A stretch of 64,000 nucleotides of DNA from positions 1,550,001-1,614,000 of the forward strand of contig NZ_LS398548.1 of NCBI RefSeq assembly GCF_900327275.1, read 5' to 3'. The stretch comes from Orientia tsutsugamushi. GTDB taxonomy: Bacteria > Pseudomonadota > Alphaproteobacteria > Rickettsiales > Rickettsiaceae. Positions 1 through 10,929 of this stretch are shown here, piece by piece (the stretch's first letter is position 1; every line of letters starts with the position of its first letter). A model generated the notes under the pieces. That model ran no database searches. It saw only the letters and a list, made by a program, of their open reading frames with translations, and was not told the origin of the DNA. The position numbers and the translations under genes were made by a program.

Positions 1-584
1 TTGATATCCTGTGTCAGTAATCGCTTTAACTTTAGGATGAATAAGAATTTTGGATTCCTTAAATAATCTAAAGTCATGTTTTTTATAGTTAGAAAAATCT
101 GTACATATTACTTGGTTGGTTTTCTTGTCTACCACTATTTGAGTTTTTAGTGTATGCCAGTTCTTCTTTCCTGAATAATAGAATTTTTGTTTTTTTTATG
201 TCTTTCTATAGGAGTCTCAGTAGCATCAATCAAGACTACTTCATAATTCATATCACTCTTCATTATAGCTTTACGACCTGGAAGAGCAAAGTTTTGGTGT
301 TTAACTAGGGTGTCTTCTACCCATTTTACAGCTTTATATGCTGAACTTTCACTAATTCCATAGTTCTGACCTATATGGAAATAAGTACGGTATTCTCTAA
401 GGTATTCTAACACCATCAGCAACTGTTCCTCCAAATTGAGCTTATTTTTACGTCCACCTTTTGATTTCTTAAGACCATCAGCTTTCCTCAAAATATCCAC
501 CATCTTTGAAAATGTCCTCTTCCTTACTCCTGTTAATCGACGAAATTTTTCATCCTTTAACTCTTTAATCTGATCTAATTTCAT
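1..584 (-). CDS. IS5-family transposase, two-frame (orfA/orfB), partial
   Basis: orfA (147-584, 145 aa) carries an N-terminal helix-turn-helix-like region and the first catalytic Asp in the motif LIDATETPIER. Its reading frame then ends. The conserved continuation (YYSGKK, HTLKTQIVVDKKT, ITDTGYQ) is open in the -1 frame from about 190 down to the window edge. A slippery heptamer A AAA AAC lies in the zero frame at 189-195 on the minus strand, so a full transposase is probably made by programmed -1 frameshifting, as in many IS elements. The second DDE Asp is seen in TDTG; the catalytic Glu falls outside the window. orfA has no stop before the slip site, so this copy may be functional. Confidence 0.8.
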
Positions 585-647
585 TATTACTTCAAATTAG
601 ATTTTTATAACACCATTCTACATCATTCTCTAGTTTCGAAAGAAGTC
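1..647 (-). mobile_element. IS5-family insertion sequence, copy 1 (cut by window start)
   Basis: The transposase reads leftward and the outer 5' end is visible near 630-647. That end has the sequence GACTTCTTTCGAAACTAG on the minus strand, and nearly the same sequence closes both ends of the second copy at 11448-12352. A TA dinucleotide follows at 648-649, as expected for a 2-bp target duplication. The left half of the element lies outside the window. It sits next to the 3' side of the broken SecA-like gene. Confidence 0.85.
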
Positions 648-773
648 TATTATGTACTTTATCAAGCCACATGAATAACTTGCTATATTCATTGTCTTTA
701 TACCAACTTATTATGCTTCTCTAACCACCAAGTAGACAGGGTTTTGCATGAACTTACTATTGTCTTTTATAAC

Positions 774-2910
774 CTACTTGAGTGCTATATTTTGTAATCC
801 TTTTTGTGCTTTATGATTCTTATATACTAAATTTCCTAGTTTGGTTAACTCTATTCCCCAAATGTCTTCTAGTTGCGAAACTTGCCACCGATTTTGTATT
901 GCATTACGCACATTGCACTCAATCTTTAAATACTCCTCAAATAATAAATCTTGTAATTTTATTTTTTCTACCACGTATAATTTGGTCTCTTGTGTTTTGA
1001 TATACTCCTTACAGTTTCTCAATACTTTAAATTCATTTATGCTATTATATGAATATGATTTTAGCTCGAATTTATGAGCAACATTCGGTTCAGATATTAT
1101 TAGTTGTGCTGTACCTTTTGCTCCCTGTCTTGCAGTTCTACCAAATGCTTGTTCTTCTACTCTCAAATTTTCAGGCAAAAAAGCAACTATTACATCTCCT
1201 GAATTCACTTCATCTTTGACTGCTAAATACTCATAATTATCATTTCGAGAATATAATCTTACTTTATCTGAATCATAGCCAACAACTGAAATGAAGCGTT
1301 CACGAATCTCTATCGCATCTTTGATTGTTGCACAAATAATAAGTACAGCTCTTCCTTTTTCAACTTCATCAAGTATGCTACTTGTTATTCTACCATGCCA
1401 TGTTGTTTCATTGTTTTGTATATCTCCATCAATTTCTTCAAATTGTTTTGGTTTATAAGTTGGCATAAACCCAATATTTACTCCATATACAGAACGTACT
1501 AGTTCTTGAGCAGAATCAGACCCAATGGTACCTGTTCATACCATATAACTTTTGCCCATAATGTTTGAAATATCCTAAATTAGAAATAAAACTTGTGACT
1601 AAATTTTCTGATGTTAGTTTTAACCCATGTTTTATCTGTAGAAACTGATGTAAATAATCAGTCCAATGGCAATTTGATCTTATTATTCCTGTACTTACAT
1701 AATCAACTGGAATAATATCTAAATTATCATTATCTCTCTTAGCAATTATATAATCTTCATTCTCTTTGAAAAACTGTGCTTGAAATGCTGAAGATGCAAT
1801 AACTTCCGACTGATATAGAATAAAATCTTTTAAGAAATTAGGTACTTGCAGTTCACCTCCAGTAACCATCTCTTGAATCAGATCCTTTAAAATTCCAATA
1901 ACAAAAGCATAGTGATCACTGATATAATATTCACTACTATCTTTTCCTAAAATTAGTTCTCCATCTTTATATTCGAACTCTCCATTTATATATATTGTTT
2001 TATCGCCTTGCTGTATTATTTTTTTATTTAAATTAGATAATTCACTTGCTACTCCGCATAATATAGGTGCTATATGCTCCATTCCAGGCACAGATCGAGC
2101 CAATCTAGCTGTTTGATCAAGTTCGTCAATTAGCATGCTATCCACTTCGTCTACAATTACTACTCCAAATTCTCTATCACCTCGTGTACCATATTTCTTA
2201 TGTTCATGCCTTAACCAATCGAACTGAAATTCATGTATTGGACCATAGACTATGTCTTTTGAGTAGCATATCTTTTCTTGTCCATCAAATGGATCTTCAA
2301 CATTCGAACCACAACTTAGACCTAGTATATTAAAAAAGCCTTCTTTTTCATTTGCATCTCTTTGTGCTAAAACTGAAGAAGTAGTAACTATATCAACTTT
2401 ATTTCCTTGTAATGCCTTGATAGCTGCTAGCATTGCACAAGTTGTAGATTTTCCTTCTCCAGTACCTATTTGTAATAATGTTCCTGTATCTTGTAATGAC
2501 TCAAATATTAAAACTGATAAAATTTGTGTAATCCTTGGTATATTATTGCAATGATGTATGTTTGCTCTTTTTACTATCGCAATAGCTTCTTCCAAAAAGT
2601 TTTGAGATAATAACTTAGATTCTCTTATTTCTTTTGACCAGTTTTTTATATCATTCTCACTCCAAGAGTTAATCTTTTTTCCTTGAGGACACACTTTTGA
2701 ATCATGGTTATAAGCTTCTTCTCCCCTTTTAAACTTATCTTTTAAAATTCCTCTAGTTGCTAAATCATGAATTTTACCAGAATTACTATTTAATATTTCT
2801 TGTATTATCTCATCTAAACTTAAATCTTTATCTAACTCTTGAGGATTAATATTCTTCAGCGAACTGAATTCATCATCACTTAATGGTAACATTCCATCAT
2901 CAGTATTCAT
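774..2910 (-). pseudogene. SecA-like motor ATPase, frameshifted
   Basis: This is a SecA/DEAD-type ATPase in two pieces. The N-terminal piece (1516-2910, 464 aa) has Walker A GTGEGKST at residues 149-156, the SecA hallmark IVYGPIHEFQFDWLRHE near 220-236, and a DEVD box at 254-257. It ends soon after KLYGM. One extra A near 1536-1538 shifts the frame. In the +1 frame the protein continues through TGTIGSDSAQELV into the second piece (774-1466), which holds the second RecA-like domain and motif GRTARQG. SecA binding and scaffold domains are not recognisable, so it is a SecA relative rather than the housekeeping translocase. No clear Shine-Dalgarno was found before the ATG at 2910. Confidence 0.8.
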
Positions 2911-3328
2911 ATCATACCTTTAGTTAGAGTGCTAAATTACTGATGGTATTATTTAGTTATAGTAACGTTACAGTCAAAAGAAGTAAAATTGCTACTAAAT
3001 ACTAATTGAAAGGCTTGGCATGCTTCATTAGTATTGATTCTGCTTTAGATTTGTTACTATATAACTAACAATACTCATTAATAATCACCTAATTTGATTG
3101 CTATTAGTTAACCGTAACACTATTTATAAAATATTGTCAACTACTCTATTATTTCGTTTTTGGTTGTATATTAACAAGTAGTAGGTACTAGAGCTATTTC
3201 CTATAAAAGGTATAGTTAAGCAAAGGCACTGTGTTTTTTATACACATTTCCATTGTAATCAAACATAACGTACAGATTCTCAAATTACGCTTTCCTGATA
3301 ACTTCCTATCATTAAATATTTTTAAAAT
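2911..3328. other. Non-coding gap, no recognised feature
   Basis: This A+T-rich stretch lies between the diverged starts and ends of the SecA-like gene and the traD remnant. I see no open frame with a plausible start, no repeat of other parts of the window and no convincing terminator. It probably contains the promoter of the SecA-like gene, but no clear -10/-35 pair stands out. Confidence 0.5.
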
Positions 3329-3793
3329 CTAAGATACAAGCTCTAGTTTGTACTGAACATTGAGAAGGCCATTCTTTAAGGCCTCAATGTCCTTAACATG
3401 GCCGCACCATTCTTGACGAAAACTGTTTCATTTTAAGCCATGAAGGCGAATGTGGCGCTTAGTGTTTTCGTCTGGTTCGGAGGAGGTAAATTTTAAAATC
3501 ACGGCAGCTTTATTTTGCTGTTCTTTATCAAAAATATCTTTACCTATTGTAGTCCAATGCTCCTGAACATTTGGATGTTGTGTTAAAGTTTCTTTTAGTG
3601 AAACAATTGCACCAAATAACGTATTTGCTGATAAGTGATCAAGCTTAGCTTTAGCAACTAATCCACCCATTTCGATAAGACGTCGAGTACGCATTTTACG
3701 TTCTTTAATTTTAAGGTTAACCTCATCCATGATTAGCATAGCCTTTTTTTGTTGAAGAGTAATTTTTTGCTGCATAAGACAATTCATGATCAA
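3329..3793 (-). pseudogene. traD: Ti-type conjugal transfer protein TraD, nonsense-mutated copy
   Basis: The protein matches the small Ti-plasmid-type TraD family, with the charged core KERKMRTRRLIEMGGLVAKA. It is a near-copy of the intact 151-aa gene at 43177-43632. The TGG codon after HGLK has become TGA, which ends the frame at 3428. The remaining C-terminus (FRQEWCGHVKD to KLELVS) is still readable to the original stop at 3329. Family knowledge: TraD lies beside traA in Ti-type transfer regions and aids DNA processing. Here it is separated from traA by an LRR gene and a group II intron. Confidence 0.85.
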
Positions 3794-3833
3794 TACTATT
3801 GTTTATAAATCAGATATATTTATAATACTTCAA

Positions 3834-5174
3834 TTAGCAATTATACTCATAATGCAAATTTTTATTATAACTATCATACAAACTGATATTATAATCAGAA
3901 CTTAAACTACTATGTTGATTTACCAAGTTCAATATTTGACTCTCTTCTAAAGAGAAATTTGCTTTTTTATTAGAAAATTCAGTGTAAATATCTTCTCTTT
4001 TTCTCTTGAAGCTTGATTGTATAGCATCATTATTGGCAATTTGTTTATCACTATAGCTCAAATAATCTTCAGCTATATTAATATCAAGCTCTGAAGTTGA
4101 AAAAGTTGTTGCAAGTATATTATTAATTTCTGTTTCCGAAAGAATATTATTGATTTGTTCTTTAATATTAGGATTATTAGCCAAACATTCACTTATTAAA
4201 TCATCATCACTTTTTTGCGCTATACTACTAGTGCTAGCTGTGTAGGTACAATCAGAATTTTGATTATCTATGCATAATTCTTTTTTCGAAACGCTATTAT
4301 TATCTTCCTGAGTGTTTAATTGGCTACTGTGCGGTATAAATCTTTTTATTATTATAGTACCATCTATATTTTTTTTATAAAAAATTTGCAGATCAGAGAA
4401 ATGCATATCAATACAGATTCCTAGCCCTGAATTTGATGTTAATCTTTCATGATGAATATTACAAACCAAAGCATCAGGTTCTACTATTAAAGTACCACCA
4501 CATTTCATAAAATTGTCTATAGACTTCATCCATACATTGTAGTCCCTTTGCTGACGATGATAAATGAATGGTTTGATAGATATAAATGAATCGCTTGATT
4601 TTTTCATGTTATATGATACATCCAAGATTATATTTAATTTATTACTTTCATTAATACAATTAAGAATTTGTTTTATAACAGCATGCGATATTGAATTATT
4701 TCCAATATTTAATTCAGATATGTTAGGTAGATTATTTAACAATTTTTTTATAGGATTACGAATATCAGCACCAGATGTAGGACCAGTACCAGATGTAGGA
4801 GCAATACAATGCTTATGCACTTTCTTTAATCCAATTTTATCATTAACAAGAGTTAATGATGTCAAATTATTATTACAATAATTCGATAAAATATCAAACC
4901 CTGCAAGATATAACTCTATATCTGAAATATTAAGATAACGAATTTCATTAAACCTAGATAAATGAGATATAAACACGTTATCAATTGAAGAAAATTGTAT
5001 GTACCCGTTATGCCTACTGCTACTAGACTGTAGATCTATAGTGTCACATGTCACGTTAGGTAATTTATCTACATCTCTGTTTTCTATTTTTAATGTTCGA
5101 AATGGTATGGTCATAAACCTCAAACTGTAATCCTGATTATTTGCACTAAGTATAATTTGATACCATAAATGCAT
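3834..5174 (-). CDS. Leucine-rich-repeat-like protein with basic NLS-like patch
   Basis: The product is 446 aa with no signal peptide or membrane segment. The first half has irregular leucine-rich repeats, for example IRYLNISDIEL, LTSLTLVNDKI and ISELNIGNNSI, spaced as in LRR proteins. A short duplicated segment, APTSGTGPTSGAD, lies between them. The second half is Ser/Asn/Asp-rich and low in hydrophobicity. It contains KRKRED at residues 390-395, which resembles a monopartite nuclear localisation signal. The gene sits between traD and the intron in this copy only; the block at 40692-43632 lacks it. A secreted host-directed effector is possible, but that is inference and no family is assigned. 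The start at 5174 has no strong Shine-Dalgarno. Confidence 0.6.
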   Translation of the reverse strand: MHLWYQIILSANNQDYSLRFMTIPFRTLKIENRDVDKLPNVTCDTIDLQSSSSRHNGYIQFSSIDNVFISHLSRFNEIRYLNISDIELYLAGFDILSNYCNNNLTSLTLVNDKIGLKKVHKHCIAPTSGTGPTSGADIRNPIKKLLNNLPNISELNIGNNSISHAVIKQILNCINESNKLNIILDVSYNMKKSSDSFISIKPFIYHRQQRDYNVWMKSIDNFMKCGGTLIVEPDALVCNIHHERLTSNSGLGICIDMHFSDLQIFYKKNIDGTIIIKRFIPHSSQLNTQEDNNSVSKKELCIDNQNSDCTYTASTSSIAQKSDDDLISECLANNPNIKEQINNILSETEINNILATTFSTSELDINIAEDYLSYSDKQIANNDAIQSSFKRKREDIYTEFSNKKANFSLEESQILNLVNQHSSLSSDYNISLYDSYNKNLHYEYNC

Positions 5175-5341
5175 AAAACACCCCCATAATTAACTTGCTC
5201 TACTTTTGAAGATAATTAAACAAATATTAATATTAATCAAGATTTAAATAGATGAAATTCCAGTAAAGAAAAAAAACCGCGCCTACCAAACCAACATCAA
5301 ATAATTATAGTCAAAAAAACGTGAATTCAAGGTTAGAAGCT

Positions 5342-7132
5342 TCATTGAAAAATAAGCTTAAGCGGGTAGGTAAGCGCGAAAGCGCTTTTCCTCCCAAAGA
5401 ACCGTACAAGCGAATTACTCCGCATACGGCTCAAGCAATTTACAAAAACAGCTGCAATAAGTTGTCCGCGATTACTGTGTACTTGTCGATGGCAGTTTTC
5501 ATGCAATAAGCACAAATTGTTAATATGGTCAGTGCCACCACATCTTATAGGTGTTATATGATGTACATGAACACTTTCACCATTATCTATTAAATCAAAA
5601 CAAACAAGACATTTACCCTTTTGTCTACGCCAAAGAATCTGCCTAGATTTAAACAAATACTTAGGGCTATCAGCCTGACGTTTATGCCAATATTCTCTAA
5701 GTTTTGAATTATCAGGAGAAGATTTACCTTTAACAAGAATATGTCGTTTAATCGTTGTCCATTGTAATTTCCATAGATATAGATCTTTATTCATAAAGAC
5801 CCAATTATCATTTCTGCCTTTAATGCGGCCCCAATACTTTTTCTTAAGCCATTTCCAAGATTTTTTAGGATGTTTTCTACATACGAATCTTGCTTGCTAA
5901 ATCCACATTCAGCAGTCTAAATTGGAAAAAATTTTCTTGGACACAACTTTGTTAAAATAACTGCACCATCCAAATATTTTAGAATTTAGATTATCAATTA
6001 TTCTATCAATATTCCATGAGAAACCTTTTTTCCATTCTATTGATATTCGTTTTTTAAACGATTTTATAGAGTCTTTAGACGGTTTAACTAGTAGAGCTAC
6101 ACCTCTTCTTGTACTATTGGTGTTATATTGTCGAATATTAAATCCAAGGAAATCAAAACCTTCGTTAATATGAAGTATCCTGGTTTTTTCTTTCGACAAT
6201 TCTAAGCCTCTAATACTTAACCAATCATTAATAATACTTTTGGCTCTGATACATGAGCTTTCTGACTTAGCACAAATTACAAAATCATCAGCGTATCTCA
6301 CTAAAGCATATTCAGATTTAGAATGTAGGTGATCATATTCATTATAGATGATATTAAGTATATCACTCATTCCATGAAGAGTTATGTTTAAAAGTAATGG
6401 AGAAATTAATCCACCTTGTGGAGTACCAGCTGTTGTTTTGATAATTTGATAATCCTGCATTACACCAGATTTAAGCCATGCTTGAATCCAATTACGAGCA
6501 GGGAAATTTCCTATAATTTTCAAAAGAAAATTATGATCAATATTATCAAATGCACCTTTGATGTCAGCATCTAATATCCAATTCCTAGTAGTGCCAGGAC
6601 GAACAATACTAGATATTCTCTGTATTGCATCGTGAACGCTACGTCCAGGTCTAAAGCCATAGCTGCAACCTTCAAACTTAGCTTTCAAATATGGTTCAAG
6701 TGCTGATTTTACAACAGCCTGTCTACACCTATCCAAAATAGTTGGCAAGCCTAAAGGTCTAGATTTGCCATTACTTTTTGGTATGTACACACGCTTAATC
6801 GGTTTTACGGATGATAGATTGTTATCTGCTAACTTTTCCATCAACAGACTCCTTTCTTTATCTGTATTAACAACTATTTTATCAATTCCGGGACTTTTTC
6901 GTCCTTTGTTGATTTGAGTAACACGTCTTATAGCAAGTAACCTATTTGCTCTTGATCTTAACATCAATCTTTGTAAGTTACCTACTAACTTCGTATTACC
7001 ATTTGCGAATGCACTATAAATACGTCTACGAAGATTATTAACCTTTTGTATAATTTCTTTCCAATCTATTGAATGCCAATAGATTTTCTTGAAATTATCC
7101 TTAGTCTCAATTGTTACATTTGCGTTTTGCAT
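5342..7132 (-). pseudogene. ltrA: Group II intron reverse transcriptase/HNH maturase, broken
   Basis: The N-terminal frame (5909-7132, 407 aa) contains the RT core with GTPQGGLISPLL and the catalytic YADD box. It stops at TGA where copy B reads TGG (CWMWI). A second stop, TAG, replaces a CGA codon four codons later. The C-terminal frame (5342-5794) has the maturase tail and an HNH-type zinc motif (CLVCFD, HVHHITPI, CHRQVHS). Two extra T bases after QLIAAV shift the last residues out of frame relative to copy B. Three independent lesions show that it is a true pseudogene. Confidence 0.85.
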
Positions 7133-7690
7133 TCACTTTTCCAATTAATTCATAATCTTGTTTACCTATTTAGGGTAAATCACCAGTCTTAAGTTAGCAT
7201 CATTTCTGATTAGCATATAAATGCCTATACACTCAGTTATTGATTCCTGTAGTCTTTCGACTTAGTGTCATTTGCTTTCTAAGACCTCTCTTACCTACTA
7301 TCAGTTGCCTAATAATAGGCTTACCATGTTTCACTCATCAGAGATACGTTAAGTTGGCTATCTTCTTTATACCGAGGAGCTGGCATTTTTAAAAAAAAAG
7401 GCTGCGTATTCCTTCTTACAGCTAAGCTTTTCAGCTTTATCCCTATAACAGATTTTATCTTGAGTATCTGCTTTCACATTTACGATATTTCCATACGAAG
7501 ATTCACTTTCGTTTAACCAATTTTAACTTTACCTTACCCCTATTTCCCATCCAGATTAGTACTTTAGTTAGGCTTTCTATCGCGCTTAGTACAAGACCGT
7601 TGCCAATCTCGCACTGCAATAGCGGTAACTAAGGTTTAAATGCAACCTTGCTACATCTGTAGTCTCTGTTTGAGCGACCTCATGTCGCAC
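5361..7690 (-). mobile_element. Group II intron copy A (degraded reverse transcriptase)
   Basis: On the minus strand the element begins with GTGCGAC at 7690, the group II 5' consensus type. It carries a reverse-transcriptase ORF and ends with a 34-nt domain V at 5399-5432 (GAGCCG...CGGTTC, GTAA tetraloop) and a domain VI hairpin at about 5363-5395. The exact 3' splice site is not resolved; 5361 is approximate. The whole element and its flanks match copy B at 40692-43020. The encoded protein is disrupted, so copy A would depend on the protein from copy B to move or splice. Confidence 0.8.
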
Positions 7691-7730
7691 TACGCAATAC
7701 GTAAACTTGAAAGTTTACTGCTAAAAAATG
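7691..7730 (-). other. 5' exon stem-loop at intron copy A
   Basis: GTAAAC, a 6-nt loop and GTTTAC (7701-7718) form a 6-bp hairpin ending 10 bases before the intron 5' end. Copy B has a hairpin at the same place with two compensatory pair changes. It lies in the intergenic region between traA and traD and may be part of the intron target. Confidence 0.55.
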
Positions 7731-7831
7731 AGTACTCATTAACCGATTGAATGTTAAAAAAAAAGAAGTTTGTGCTAGCAAAATCAAAAAAACCATGCTA
7801 ACTTAAAACTCAGGTGAGAATTGGTATTGAG

Positions 7832-10026
7832 ATGGCGATACAGTTTGCAAGGATTGAATTTTTACGTAGAAGTGAAGGAGGTGATAGTTGTCGTAAGGCA
7901 GCGTATAATGCAAGAACTATTGTTAAAAATGAGCAGACAAAAATAAGGTATAACTTCTTTACTAAGCAGGATGTTGAAAAAGCAGTAAAAGATATACCAG
8001 ATCTAATAGCAAGAGAGCAGTTAGTTCAGAAAGTGCTTAGTTCAAATAGAATACTAGAATTATATCATGATGATGGTGAAAGTAGCAAATATTTTACGAC
8101 AATTGAGGTTCGAAATGAGGAGACGAGAATAATCAGAATAGCTAATAAAATCAATAATCAGGTTTATTACAACGATATTTACAATCTTAAAAGTGATATC
8201 GAAGGTCTAGCAAATGTTAGTGAGGAACAGAAACAAGCGCTAAGGCATATTTTGCTTAGCACTAGTGGAGTTAGAGTCTTAAGAGGAAGAGCTGGTACAG
8301 GAAAATCTTATGTTTTAATAAAAGCGCATAAGCTCGCAACAAATCGCGGACAAAAAGTTATTGGTCTTGCTCCTACTCATAAGGCAGTATCAGAGCTGAA
8401 GAGCAAAGGTTATACTGAGGTCTATACAGTAAAGGGATTTTTGTATAATCGAAAAAAAATTTTTATGAAAGGCAGCTTAATAGTAGTAGATGAAGCTGGA
8501 ATGGTAGGTACTAAAGCTTATGCAGAGCTGTTTAGAGTAGTTAGAAACAATAATTGTCAACTGATACTTGCTGGAGATGAAAAGCAGTTAGCTTCAATAG
8601 AAAGAGGCGGAATGTTTGAGATGCTGAGTAATAATTTCGGTTCACATGTTTTAATAGATATTCGCAGACAAAGTGAAAACTGGAGCAGAGAAGCAGCAAC
8701 AAAGTTTGCTGAGAGTAATATTTTAAGCGGTATAACCTTACTGAGACAAAATAAATGTGTTAAGTTTGATAATACATTACAGGATTCAATTAGTAAGTTG
8801 ATTTATGATTGGAGTCTAAGCAAGTTTAAGCTACATGAAAAATTGGTAATTACAGTACGTAATAAAGATGTCGACATTCTTAATTCAAGTATTAGATCTT
8901 TGTTAAAAGCAAATGGTACGCTACAAGGCACAGAATATAGGCGTTCAATAGCTGGAAGGAAAGAGTCCTATATGGCAGGAGATAGAATCGTATTTCAAAA
9001 AAGCGATAAGGATTTACAAATACAAAACAGTGAATTTGCAACTTTAACTTCTGTTAATAAAAATGAATTTGTAGCTAAGACAGATGCAGGAAAAGAGGTG
9101 AGTTTTGATTCGGTAAAATACAATTTAAACATGGCTATGCAAGTACTGTTTATAAGGCTCAGGGAGCTTCTATAAAAGATGTATACGTTTTGCATAATGG
9201 AATAAGTAATATAAGCAGCTCATACGTAGCTATGACAAGGCATATAGAGAAGTTGCAGCTATATTGCAATAAGAAAGCTACTGTAAGCATTAACAGTTTA
9301 ATAAATCAGCTCAGCAGACCAAATGATAAATCAGCTAGCATAACTCTAAAAACTGCTCATGATTTGGAGAAAGAACGGACAAAGACAACTGTTTTTAGTA
9401 AAGTTTTTAGTAAAGTTGAAAACTGGTTTAAGTCTATAATCAATGATATCAATGATAGATCTCATGTGAATGAAGAATATTATCATTTTACCGCTAAACC
9501 AGAGCAAGAAGCTAAAGTAGAAAAAGTCCAGCAAGAGAATAGCATAAAGCAATGCACCACCAAAGATATTTCTACTCCATTGTTTATGCAAATCAAAGAA
9601 CAAAGACAATATGATTATGATGTAACCATTCTGTCAGCAGAAGGAAAAACGATATCAAGTTTTCAGGAAGCTGGCATTGATAGCAGAATGGTATATAGCT
9701 CAAATGTAAATAATTTGAAGTACTATCAACCATTTCAAGGAGAAAAGATTCTTATAGCTGCAAATAATTATAAACAGAATAAAGAATATGTAAGCACTAT
9801 AAACGAGGCTGCAAAAGTACTGACAAGCAAAGGAGCAATCACTAGCATCGTAGTTCCTTCAGAAGGTGAAGATTTTAACGAAATGCTAAAAAATAAAGGA
9901 GCCACAGCTGTTAAGGAGCTTATGATACCTGAAATCATGAAGTTAATTAATACTCAGAACGTAAAAACAGAGTCTGAACAAGTGGTGAAAACTGATATAG
10001 CTCCAAAAATTGACCTTAGACGGTAG
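7832..10026 (+). pseudogene. traA: Ti-type TraA, relaxase domain deleted and frameshifted
   Basis: Compared with the intact TraA (37749-40550, minus strand), this copy lost 215 residues in frame. YNF is joined directly to FTKQDVEKAV, which removes the HUH-type relaxase core with its NWHAHI motif. The helicase part keeps Walker A GRAGTGKS and Walker B VVDEAGMVG. A 1-base deletion near 9107-9115 then shifts the frame. The frame from 9190 to 10026 resumes at HNGISNISSSYVAMTRH and carries the Toprim-like C-terminal region. The ATG at 7832 (MAIQF) fits TraA N-termini better than the GTG at 7814. It is probably non-functional as a relaxase. Confidence 0.85.
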
Positions 10027-10192
10027 TGCTGAAGATTAAAAATTTACTACCATATTACCTTTTTGGTATTGTAATGCAATTTAAGTTCACTGAATTTATT
10101 TCTCATATTATGAGTTATAATATGTATTGACAGTTGCAATAAATCAATATATTAACTTTAAGATGGAAACAATAAATGTAACGGAGTTATTT

Positions 10193-10732
10193 ATGGAAAA
10201 TTCAGATATTATAAGTAGTACTGTAGCAGACATGACTAGCACTGTCACAGATATGACTAGCGCTGTCACAGACATGACTAGCACTGTCACAGATATGACT
10301 AGCGCTGTCACAGACATAAGTAGTACTATAAGTAGTACTATAAGTAGTATTATAAGTAGTACTATCAATAGTATTATAAGTAGTACTATAAGTGATGAAA
10401 TGATTGGTAATAATAGCCAATCTCAAGAAAGCGAAGGTTATTATTCACAGTTAGGAACATGTCTAGCTGTTGGATTTACAATATGCACGTTGGGTGCCGT
10501 GTGTGGATTAGCATACTTATACAAGAAAAGAACTAAACCATTAGAAGATAAATCAAGTAAAAATTATGAGCCTTCAGATCTAAATTGCGTTAAGGTAGAC
10601 ATTCCACTTCAAGAAAATGAGATTAAAGTGGATGTTAGCTATGAGGATAATGGTAACAATGAGTCTCATATTCCTTCTAATGATCTAGATAATAATTTAC
10701 TTGGAGTTAATGTAACCGAACACTTATCTTAA
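10193..10732 (+). CDS. Repeat-containing single-pass membrane protein, unknown function
   Basis: The 179-aa product starts at an ATG preceded by GGAG at 10183-10186; in-frame TTG 10127 and ATG 10163 are alternatives. The N-terminal half has four 7-residue repeats of the type TDMTSxV, followed by six 4-residue repeats of the type SSTI. The hydrophobic M and V are spaced 4 and 3 residues apart, the heptad pattern of a coiled coil. A membrane segment (LGTCLAVGFTICTLGAVCGLAYLY) is followed by KKR and an acidic tail. The repeats are nearly perfect in DNA too, so the length may vary between strains. No family was recognised. An adhesin-like or surface role is only a guess. Confidence 0.6.
   Translation: MENSDIISSTVADMTSTVTDMTSAVTDMTSTVTDMTSAVTDISSTISSTISSIISSTINSIISSTISDEMIGNNSQSQESEGYYSQLGTCLAVGFTICTLGAVCGLAYLYKKRTKPLEDKSSKNYEPSDLNCVKVDIPLQENEIKVDVSYEDNGNNESHIPSNDLDNNLLGVNVTEHLS
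10229..10312 (+). repeat. Four tandem 21-bp units (two alternating versions)
   Basis: The units alternate between a version beginning GACATGACTAGCACT and one beginning GATATGACTAGCGCT, giving a 42-bp higher-order period. They encode TDMTSTV and TDMTSAV. The near identity suggests recent duplication by slippage or unequal exchange. Confidence 0.9.
10319..10390 (+). repeat. Six tandem 12-bp units
   Basis: The consensus is AGTAGTACTATA, with small changes in the third to fifth units. The array directly follows the 21-bp repeats and encodes SSTI, SSII and NSII tetrads in the same protein. Confidence 0.9.
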
Positions 10733-10744
10733 TAATATACCCTC

Positions 10745-10781
10745 TGCGAAACAAAGAAATAACCATCAAATTTGTTTCGCA
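10745..10781. terminator. Perfect 11-bp hairpin after the repeat protein
   Basis: TGCGAAACAAA at 10745-10755 is exactly complementary to TTTGTTTCGCA at 10771-10781, with a 15-nt loop. It lies just past the stop codon at 10732. There is no following T-tract, so a terminator role is uncertain. Confidence 0.4.
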
Positions 10782-10929
10782 CGGTTGGGGTCTATGTATG
10801 TTTTTGCTTCTATGTGATGCTCTAAACAAGGAAAATTTTCTAAAATACAGTATAAAGATTTCAACAGCTAAGTTTCACCTTTCGCATTTAGCAATAAAAT
10901 TGTAATCCAAACTGTAAAAAGCGATGCGA

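Noticed and set aside
782-1077. Plus-strand hydrophobic ORFs opposite the SecA-like gene
   Set aside because: They are antisense shadows of a gene with clear conserved motifs.
774-2910. Housekeeping secA
   Set aside because: The scaffold, preprotein-binding and C-terminal zinc regions are not recognisable and the gene lies in mobile DNA.
5321-5509. Plus-strand 62-aa ORF
   Set aside because: It lies across domains V and VI of intron copy A and opposite the HNH frame; it is structural RNA sequence.
10229-10390. CRISPR-like array
   Set aside because: Units of 21 and 12 bp are adjacent with no spacers and stay in a coding frame.
10144-10426. Minus-strand ORFs rich in Val/Ile or Ser/Thr over the repeat region
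   Set aside because: They are shadows created by the short-period tandem repeats of the plus-strand gene; no ribosome sites or starts support them.
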